A DNA stretch of 11,996 nucleotides from an uncultured bacterium (GTDB lineage: Bacteria > Desulfobacterota > Desulfobulbia > Desulfobulbales > Desulfobulbaceae). The notes below the pieces were generated by a model. That model had not been told where the DNA came from, did no database searches, and saw only the letters and a list, made by a program, of their open reading frames with translations. The position numbers and the translations under genes are program-made. Shown piece after piece: positions 1-5,087 of this stretch. The stretch's first letter is position 1; the number at the start of each line of letters is the position of its first letter. The stretch spans positions 1 to 11,996 of the forward strand of contig CAIMMA010000245.1 of the NCBI GenBank assembly GCA_903842475.1, read 5' to 3'.

Positions 1-1960
1 GCAGTTCAAGGTTGGCGGCCAGATCGGAGAGATTCTGGGCACTGGTCTGCACCAGGGCGGAGCCATCGCCGACTTGATTGGATTGACGGTTGATATCGGC
101 CACATCACGGGTGATATCGGCCACCACCACCGAACTCTGGGCCACGTTTTCATTGACCTCGGCAATGCCCTGGGATGCCTGGGCAATGTTGCCGGCGATT
201 TCACTGGTGGCGGCGGATTGTTCCTCCACCGCGGAGGCAATGGCGTGGATCACACTGTTGATCTCGATGATCACATCGGATATTTTTGAGATGTCCTCGA
301 TGGTTGTACTGGTGGTGGATTGCATTTCGCCGATCTGGTTTTTGATGTCGACCGTGGCCGCCGCCGTCTGCCGGGCCAGTTCCTTGATTTCGTTGGCCAC
401 CACTGCAAAGCCTTTGCCGGCCTCGCCTGCTCTTGCCGCTTCGATGGTGGCGTTGAGGGCCAGGAGGTTGGTCTGCTCCGAAATTTCGGTGATGGTCTCG
501 GTGACCCGGCCGATTTTTTTGGCCGATTCGCCGAGTTCGGTCATCTTGGCCGAGGCTGCCTGCGATTGTTGGACCGCCGAGTCGGTAATGGAACGGGCTT
601 TTTCAGCACTTTCGGCGATTTCGTTGACCGTGGCCGTCATTTCCTCGGTGGAGGAGGCGATCATGTTGACATTACTGGTGGATTGTTCCATGGCGGCGGA
701 GACCGAATGGAAATTGGTGCTCATCTCTTCGGTGGCGGCCGCGACCGAACCCGATCTGTCCGCGGTGTCCTTGGCTGAGGAGGACAGCTGTCGCGAAACC
801 GCGGCCAGATCGGTGGAGGAAAGTGAAAGGCTGTTGATGCCTTGAATGACATCCTTGATCATGTCGCCAAGCTGGCCGACCATGCGATTTAACGAGACCG
901 CCATGAGGCCGATCTCATCGCCTTGCTGGACATCAAGCTTGGTGGTGAAGTCGCCGCGTGCCATGGTTTCGGCAAAGGCCGCAGTTTTGCGGATCGGTCC
1001 GGTGATCGCCCGGGTCAGGAAGACGGCGAACCCGACCCCGAGCAGGAATGCGACCAGTGCGGTCATTTGCATGGTGCTGATGGAATTTTGGCTGGTAGTT
1101 TTCAGCGATGTCCCCAGTTCCTGTTGGTTTTTGATATAGGAATTAAGCATTTCTTCGACTGAAGCAGCCACTTCGGAGCCGATGCTGGTCAGGGCCCCGT
1201 TATAGACCGCATTACGACTGAAGGTGGCCTTGGCCATCTGCTTGAAGCTGTCGATATAGGTCTTCGCCTGCCCCAGCACCTGCTGCGCCTGCGCTTTGCG
1301 CTCAGGGTGCGTGGTCGCTGCAAGCTGCTCGATAATAAGCCGCAGTTTGCCAAGCTCTTTTTCAACCAGGTCGGCATCTTTTTCCGAGGCGGTGGCCAGG
1401 AACCTTTGGGCATAGAGCCGTCCCATCAGCAAATTCTGGACAGCCAGGCCGGATTTGCTGATGGTGTCAAGATCGCTGTCCATCCTGGCTGAAATCATGA
1501 TAGCGGTGAGTTCTTCCTGAATAGCCGGTCCAAGGGATCGCAAAACCTCATTGATAATGCGGTCACTTTCTTTGATGTCTACCACCAATTGCTCGAAGGA
1601 TTGTTGGTAGGTGTCGATATTGGTATCAATTTTAGCAAGTTTAGCCGCTCGTTCCGGATTTTTAATTTTCCCTTTGGCCTCATCCAGCAAGCTCTGCAGC
1701 CGGGAAATATAGTCTTTGTATTCCTGCAGATCCTTATCCTGGTGGTTGATCATGAAATCTTTTACCTTCATGCGCACCATCAGCATGTTGCCCTGGAGCG
1801 AGCTGACCATGTTGGAGTTGCCCCCGCGCCGATCATACTCCTTCATGCCGCTGGCCATGGTGGTCAGCCCCTGCCATGAAATAACCGCGACGGTCAACAG
1901 CAGGATCAGGATGAAACCAAAGCCGCCACCAATTTTCATGGATAATTTTAATGTATTCAT
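1..1960 (-). CDS. Methyl-accepting chemotaxis protein, long helical sensor domain (3' end outside window)
   Basis: This is a membrane chemoreceptor that would control CheA through CheW. The minus-strand frame opens at the ATG whose first base is 1960 and runs off the left edge after 653 codons; by comparison with the second MCP in this window only about 8-15 residues are missing. An AGGAA ribosome site lies about 7 bases upstream of the ATG. Visible parts are: TM1 about residues 10-32; a largely helical periplasmic region 33-297; TM2 about 298-317 (ALVAFLLGVGFAVFLT); HAMP about 318-370 (starting RAITGP); and an MCP signalling domain whose hairpin tip EQTNLLALNATIEAARAGE spans about 495-513. 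The roughly 265-residue helical sensor fits the size of the HBM (helical bimodular) family, known in some receptors to bind organic acids; that assignment is tentative and the ligand is unknown. It sits 43 bases downstream of the small gene at 2004-2369, probably in one operon. Confidence 0.95.
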   Translation of the reverse strand, partial: MNTLKLSMKIGGGFGFILILLLTVAVISWQGLTTMASGMKEYDRRGGNSNMVSSLQGNMLMVRMKVKDFMINHQDKDLQEYKDYISRLQSLLDEAKGKIKNPERAAKLAKIDTNIDTYQQSFEQLVVDIKESDRIINEVLRSLGPAIQEELTAIMISARMDSDLDTISKSGLAVQNLLMGRLYAQRFLATASEKDADLVEKELGKLRLIIEQLAATTHPERKAQAQQVLGQAKTYIDSFKQMAKATFSRNAVYNGALTSIGSEVAASVEEMLNSYIKNQQELGTSLKTTSQNSISTMQMTALVAFLLGVGFAVFLTRAITGPIRKTAAFAETMARGDFTTKLDVQQGDEIGLMAVSLNRMVGQLGDMIKDVIQGINSLSLSSTDLAAVSRQLSSSAKDTADRSGSVAAATEEMSTNFHSVSAAMEQSTSNVNMIASSTEEMTATVNEIAESAEKARSITDSAVQQSQAASAKMTELGESAKKIGRVTETITEISEQTNLLALNATIEAARAGEAGKGFAVVANEIKELARQTAAATVDIKNQIGEMQSTTSTTIEDISKISDVIIEINSVIHAIASAVEEQSAATSEIAGNIAQASQGIAEVNENVAQSSVVVADITRDVADINRQSNQVGDGSALVQTSAQNLSDLAANLEL
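2..1006 (-). repeat. Inverted gene-scale duplication, copy A (MCP HAMP and signalling domain)
   Basis: This encodes residues 319-653 of the minus-strand MCP. Its partner is 3749-4753 on the plus strand; the two are the same length (1005 bases) and align codon for codon without gaps at the protein level. They are diverged paralogues with scattered short identical stretches, such as the coding for the ITEISEQTNLLALNATIEAA tip, rather than a recent exact repeat. Confidence 0.8.
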
Positions 1961-2003
1961 GGGTATTCCTGGTTTTGCGAGAAATTGAAATCTTGAATTC
2001 TTT

Positions 2004-2369
2004 TCATTTAAATATATTTTTCAGGTAGATATCGACATCATTAATATTCTTGTCGGAATAGGCGATCATTCGTGGGGAGAATAGGATCAATCTGTTCGTG
2101 TTGATCAGGTTGTCTGCTTTGACAATGACAATAATTCTGAACGATTCGTATTCATCGTTTAAGGCTAGTAAGTCATCAATGTCTTCATCGGTCTCGGCAA
2201 AGAGGATGATGACATCATTGCTTCGCAGTTCCAGGCACGCTGGAGAAGTAAATTGGGTGCCCGGCGGGAGGATGATCAGGCTGCCATTGAATAATACCCG
2301 GGTCAGATATTCTTCGACCTGCCGGTAGGTCGAAGTGTCCCTTGCCGCATATAAAAACACGTTGTTCAT
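2004..2369 (-). CDS. Unrecognised small protein with a receiver-like strand/helix pattern
   Basis: I do not recognise a family. The longest reading starts at 2384, but the ATG at 2369 is preceded by GAGGAG three bases upstream, while the ATG at 2384 has only a weak site, so I choose 2369 (121 residues, MNNVFLYAARD...). By eye it alternates hydrophobic strands (NVFLYAA, SLIILPP, DVIILFAE, FRIIVIVK, RLILFSPRMIAYS) with amphipathic helices. This five-strand alpha/beta pattern recalls receiver or other Rossmann-like domains. The expected acidic pair after strand 1 is absent (AARD) and no clear phospho-acceptor Asp follows strand 3, so it would not be a normal phospho-receiver. There is no signal peptide or membrane segment, so it is probably cytoplasmic. 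It is the first gene after a sigma-54-type promoter and lies 43 bases before the MCP gene, suggesting a role linked to that receptor or its regulation. Confidence 0.72.
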   Translation of the reverse strand: MNNVFLYAARDTSTYRQVEEYLTRVLFNGSLIILPPGTQFTSPACLELRSNDVIILFAETDEDIDDLLALNDEYESFRIIVIVKADNLINTNRLILFSPRMIAYSDKNINDVDIYLKNIFK

Positions 2370-2432
2370 CGGCTCCTCTTGCATTTTCTCTATAATTTTC
2401 TGGTATGCCCATGCTGGTCACGCAATAATACA

Positions 2433-2450
2433 TAGCAGGATGTGTGCCAA
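2433..2450 (-). promoter_or_regulatory. Sigma-54 (-24/-12) promoter for the small gene and first MCP
   Basis: On the minus strand the sequence is TTGGCACACATCCTGCTA. It has the obligatory GG (2448-2447) and GC (2436-2435) separated by exactly 10 bases. It matches the consensus TGGCACG-N4-TTGCW except for G to A at the end of the -24 block and T to C at the start of the -12 block. Transcription would begin near 2423, giving a leader of about 55 bases before the ATG at 2369. Sigma-54 promoters need an NtrC-type activator, and one with an intact GAFTGA loop is encoded at 10138-11538. Whether that protein acts here is inference. Confidence 0.6.
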
Positions 2451-2586
2451 AAGATAAAGCGCGGTACGCCCAAAGATAGTACTGTTTTTTCGGCATGTTG
2501 GAAGAACAGGCGTTTGCCGAGACGTGCGGATTGTTTTGGATGCAGAGGTGTTGCCGGAGCGTTGTCTGGAAAAGTGGACAGGAACA

Positions 2587-2621
2587 GTCTGCTTTTGTAG
2601 ACAGCCCCCCTAAAGGGGGGG
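2587..2621. repeat. Two adjacent hairpin-forming inverted repeats
   Basis: GTCTGC (2587-2592) pairs with GTAGAC (2597-2602) across a TTTT loop with one G-T pair. Two bases later CCCCCC (2605-2610) pairs with GGGGGG (2615-2620) across TAAA. No run of T follows on either strand as expected for an intrinsic terminator. The pair lies about 140-170 bases upstream of the -24 element at 2433-2450, the usual distance for enhancer sites of NtrC-type activators, so one or both could be activator binding sites. This is inference; they could equally be the remnant of a mobile repeat. Confidence 0.4.
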
Positions 2622-2885
2622 TATCGGGAGTGCGGCCTTCGGGTATTTTTCTGGGGGGCAAGTGAAAAAATTTGTAATTAGAGTTGGTTACCCTGGAATC
2701 GCAAGCTGCAGGTGTTTTGTTTCCCACTGGCCAGTTGTCCCTGACGCGGTTGTTTGCAACCCGGTAAGGCCCTTTATTTTTCTGCGCCAACGGTTCTTGG
2801 CCTTGTTGTCTACTTTTTCAGACAGATGGTCTGCGCTGTCGCGCACCTGCGCACCTGTCTTGGTGGACTCTTTTGGTGGTAACTA

Positions 2886-2920
2886 TTTGAAAATATTTTA
2901 TATTCAAATATTTATATTTG
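2886..2920. promoter_or_regulatory. AT-rich palindromic block (possible operator)
   Basis: Two overlapping inverted repeats lie in an almost purely A/T stretch. TTTGAA (2886-2891) pairs with TTCAAA (2903-2908), and CAAATAT (2905-2911) pairs with ATATTTG (2914-2920) around a TT centre. The block is about 200 bases before the plus-strand MCP start. Its composition contrasts sharply with the GC-rich genes around it, which suits an operator, a UP-like element or a nucleoid-protein site. No regulator can be named. Confidence 0.3.
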
Positions 2921-3112
2921 TATTGATCAATGTGGCTTGAAAATTGATAGCAGTAAACAGGTGCTATGTGGCTCGGTTCAAATGCTGGTTTTTTTTGAAA
3001 ATACATCGATAAATGAGTGCGTCGCAAGGGAAGTGCGTGCTCATTGGTTACTGATCCGGAACGATATGGGGATGTCCCTTCAGGGAAGTGTTCACGAGCA
3101 AAGGAGATGGGA

Positions 3113-4777
3113 ATGTTGAAAAATTTAAAGATCGGAGTGCGTTTGAGTCTAGGTTTTGGCATCATTCTGGTGCTGATGCTGATCGTCGGAGGATACGCGG
3201 TTAATGCCATCAAAGGATTGCACGGGGAGATCGTTCTGTTGGTCGAGGACCGGATGGTCAAGGTCGAACAGGCTAACCAGATCATCGATAATGTCAATGT
3301 CATTGCCCGGGCGTTGCGTAATATCATTATCGATGACAGCAAGGATCGCCAGGCCGACGAACTGCGGCGCATTGCCGAAGCCCGCAAGAAGGCCGGCGAG
3401 CTTTTTGAAATTTTGAGCAAAACGATCAAGAGTGAAAAAGGGGCGGCGGTCGTTAAAAAAGGGGCTGACGCCCGCTCCGTCTACGTCCGGCACACCGAAG
3501 CCTATATGGAATTGATCAAGACCGCCCAGGTAGAACCGGCCAAAAAAATGCTGCTCACCGAGGTCCGGGAGTCGCAGCGGAATTATTTAAACGCCCTTGA
3601 GGAAATTATCGAATTCCAGGGGGGCATAGCCAAAGAGGCCGGTAAGCAAGCGGCGAGCAGTGCCGGTACGGCCACCACCCTTATCTATACTCTGCTGGCC
3701 ATTGCCTTGGCTTTGAGCGTTGTTTTCGCCTTGCTCATTATCCGTTCGATCACCGGTCCGGTGGGCAAGGCCGCCGCCCTGGCCGAGACCATGGCCAAGG
3801 GCGACTTCACCGCCAAGCTCGATATCCAGCAGACCGATGAGGTCGGCCATATGGCCACATCGCTCAACTCGATGATCGATCAATTGGGCTCGATGATCCG
3901 GGATATCGTCAGTGGCGCCAATCGACTGACCTCCTCTTCCAACGATCTGGCGGCGGTTTCCAAGCAGTTGTCGTCGGCTGCCCGTGACACCGCCGACAAA
4001 TCGAGTGCGGTGGCGGCGGCCACCGAAGAGATGAGCGTCAATATTCAGAGCGTGTCCGCGGCGATGGAGCAGTCCTCGAGTAACGTCAACATGGTGGCCT
4101 CCTCCACCGAAGAAATGACCGCCACGGTCACCGAAATCGCCCAGAGCGCCGAAAAAGCCAGGGCCATTACCGAGGGCGCGGTCAAGCAGTCCCGGCTCAC
4201 CTCGGAAAAAATGGTGGTGCTCGGCGAGTCAGCGCGGAAAATCGGGCGGGTGACCGAGACCATCACCGAAATCTCGGAACAGACCAACCTGCTGGCTTTG
4301 AACGCCACCATCGAGGCCGCCAGGGCGGGTGAGGCCGGCAAGGGTTTCGCGGTGGTTGCCAACGAGATCAAGGAACTGGCCCGGCAGACCGCCGCGGCCA
4401 CCGTGGATATCAAAAATCAGATCAGCGAAATGCAGACCACCACCACCACCACGGTGGAAGATATCGAAAAAATTTCGGCGGTCATCGTTGAAATCAATAA
4501 TGTGATCAACGGCATCGCCACGGCCGTGGAAGAGCAGTCAGCCGCTTCCAACGAGATCGCCGACAATATTTCCCAAGCTTCACAGGGGATCGCCGAAGTC
4601 AACGAGAATGTCGCCCAAAGCACGGTGGTGATTGCCGATATCACCCGTGAAATAGCCGGGATCAACCAGCAGTCCAATCAGGTCGGGGACGGCAGCGGCC
4701 AGGTACAGCTGAGCGCCCAGGGGTTGGCGGAACTGGCAGCGCAGCTCGAAAATCTGGTGAAAAAATTTAAAGTGTAA
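3113..4777 (+). CDS. Methyl-accepting chemotaxis protein with a four-helix-bundle-type sensor
   Basis: This is a 554-residue chemoreceptor. An in-frame ATG at 3017 exists, but AAGGAG at 3101-3106 sits six bases before the ATG at 3113, and the typical MCP start (MLKNLKIGVRLSLGF) begins there. Layout: TM1 about 9-33; periplasmic sensor about 34-187, mostly helical and the size of the 4HB_MCP/TarH-like family; TM2 about 188-211; HAMP about 212-264; signalling domain to the C-terminus, with the CheA/CheW-contacting tip EQTNLLALNATIEAARAGE at 389-407. There is no C-terminal NWETF-like CheR tether. Residues 213-547 align without gaps to 319-653 of the first MCP and are roughly three-quarters identical by eye, whereas the sensors are unrelated. 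It is transcribed divergently from that receptor. The ligand cannot be predicted. Confidence 0.95.
   Translation: MLKNLKIGVRLSLGFGIILVLMLIVGGYAVNAIKGLHGEIVLLVEDRMVKVEQANQIIDNVNVIARALRNIIIDDSKDRQADELRRIAEARKKAGELFEILSKTIKSEKGAAVVKKGADARSVYVRHTEAYMELIKTAQVEPAKKMLLTEVRESQRNYLNALEEIIEFQGGIAKEAGKQAASSAGTATTLIYTLLAIALALSVVFALLIIRSITGPVGKAAALAETMAKGDFTAKLDIQQTDEVGHMATSLNSMIDQLGSMIRDIVSGANRLTSSSNDLAAVSKQLSSAARDTADKSSAVAAATEEMSVNIQSVSAAMEQSSSNVNMVASSTEEMTATVTEIAQSAEKARAITEGAVKQSRLTSEKMVVLGESARKIGRVTETITEISEQTNLLALNATIEAARAGEAGKGFAVVANEIKELARQTAAATVDIKNQISEMQTTTTTTVEDIEKISAVIVEINNVINGIATAVEEQSAASNEIADNISQASQGIAEVNENVAQSTVVIADITREIAGINQQSNQVGDGSGQVQLSAQGLAELAAQLENLVKKFKV
3749..4753 (+). repeat. Inverted gene-scale duplication, copy B (MCP HAMP and signalling domain)
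   Basis: This encodes residues 213-547 of the plus-strand MCP and is the opposite-strand counterpart of 2-1006. The homology begins at the ITGP motif opening the HAMP domain. That boundary fits sensor-domain exchange between receptors that share a common signalling half. Confidence 0.8.
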
Positions 4778-4790
4778 ACACCTGAGGGAC

Positions 4791-4817
4791 GCCGGGCGGA
4801 TGCAACGTCCGTCCGGC
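4791..4817 (+). terminator. Hairpin just after the MCP gene, possible terminator
   Basis: GCCGGGCGGA (4791-4800) pairs with TCCGTCCGGC (4808-4817): ten pairs, one of them G-T, around a seven-base loop, starting 13 bases after the stop codon. The placement and strength suit a transcript end. The classical T-run is missing (CTTGCCTCGG follows), so it may act only as an RNA 3' stabiliser or a weak terminator. Confidence 0.5.
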
Positions 4818-4859
4818 CTTGCCTCGGCCAGGCCCGCTGAACCCCATGCAGGCGACGGG

Positions 4860-5028
4860 GATCGATTGCTTCTGCTTAAAGGGACAGGGCCATCGTGTCA
4901 GTAATCGATCTGGCTGGGGGCTCCAGCTGTACCTGCCATTTTTACTCCTTTAAGGAGCCACGGCGACAACCCTTCTTGGAGGGCGCCGGATGGGTTGCAA
5001 AATTTGCCTTCAAATCTGCGAGGGTCGC
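4860..5028 (+). promoter_or_regulatory. Stem-rich leader upstream of the hybrid kinase
   Basis: No gene is visible between 4778 and 5087, but this part carries a dense series of dyads. GATCGATT/AATCGATC (4860-4867 with 4903-4910) encloses GACA/TGTC (4883-4886 with 4896-4899). These are followed by GCTGG/CCAGC (4913-4927), CTCCT/AGGAG (4945-4957), CGGCG/CGCCG closing CCCT/AGGG (4961-4988), GCAAA/TTTGC (4997-5007) and GCGA/TCGC (5018-5028). CAACCC (4967-4972) can instead pair with GGGTTG (4992-4997), which would break the CCCT/AGGG stem. Such alternatives are typical of regulatory leaders. It matches no riboswitch consensus that I can recall; I compared c-di-GMP, SAH, fluoride and ZTP classes by memory only. 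Confidence 0.4.
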
Positions 5029-5087
5029 GGTGCTGCCCTTTGTTCCCGTTAAAGATTGAAATTCTCCCCCCGTGAAGGTTTTATTTT

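Larger units (their letters stand above)
2451..3112. other. Divergent intergenic region, no convincing gene
   Basis: This 0.66 kb lies between the minus-strand sigma-54 promoter and the plus-strand MCP gene. The open frames in it (for example minus 2215-2790 and plus 2662-2940) show no recognisable protein features and overlap the signals described separately. It contains several dyads: GTCTGC/GTAGAC (2587-2602), CCCCCC/GGGGGG (2605-2620), ACTGGCCAGT (2726-2735), GGTTG/CAACC (2748-2761) and an AT-rich block with palindromes (2886-2920). A small TCCC/GGGA hairpin (3075-3086) sits just ahead of the MCP ribosome site. I could not assign a convincing plus-strand promoter. Confidence 0.6.

Noticed and set aside
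90..845. Long plus-strand open frame over the first MCP
   Set aside because: It is antisense to a clear MCP signalling domain and mirrors its codon pattern. The same antisense shadow occurs over the second MCP at 4045-4677.
2215..2790. Minus-strand open frame of 191 codons
   Set aside because: It overlaps the better-supported small gene in another frame, runs through the sigma-54 promoter and the hairpins, and its translation has no family-like or regular secondary-structure features.
2662..2940. Plus-strand open frame of 92 codons starting at GTG
   Set aside because: A G-run precedes the start, but the translation resembles no known protein and passes through dyads and an AT-rich block typical of non-coding DNA.
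3017..3112. Upstream in-frame ATG for the second MCP
   Set aside because: It would add 32 residues unlike an MCP N-terminus and place the strong AAGGAG site inside the gene; 3113 fits both the site and the family.
4860..5028. Known riboswitch class in the kinase leader
   Set aside because: No stretch matches the conserved cores I know for c-di-GMP/cGAMP, SAH, fluoride or ZTP switches; it is kept only as an unassigned structured leader.
5022..5037. GG-N10-GC spacing before the hybrid kinase, possible sigma-54 promoter
   Set aside because: Only the invariant GG and GC match; the rest (GGGTCGCGGTGCTGC) departs from TGGCAC and TTGC and lies in a GC-rich stem region where chance matches are likely.
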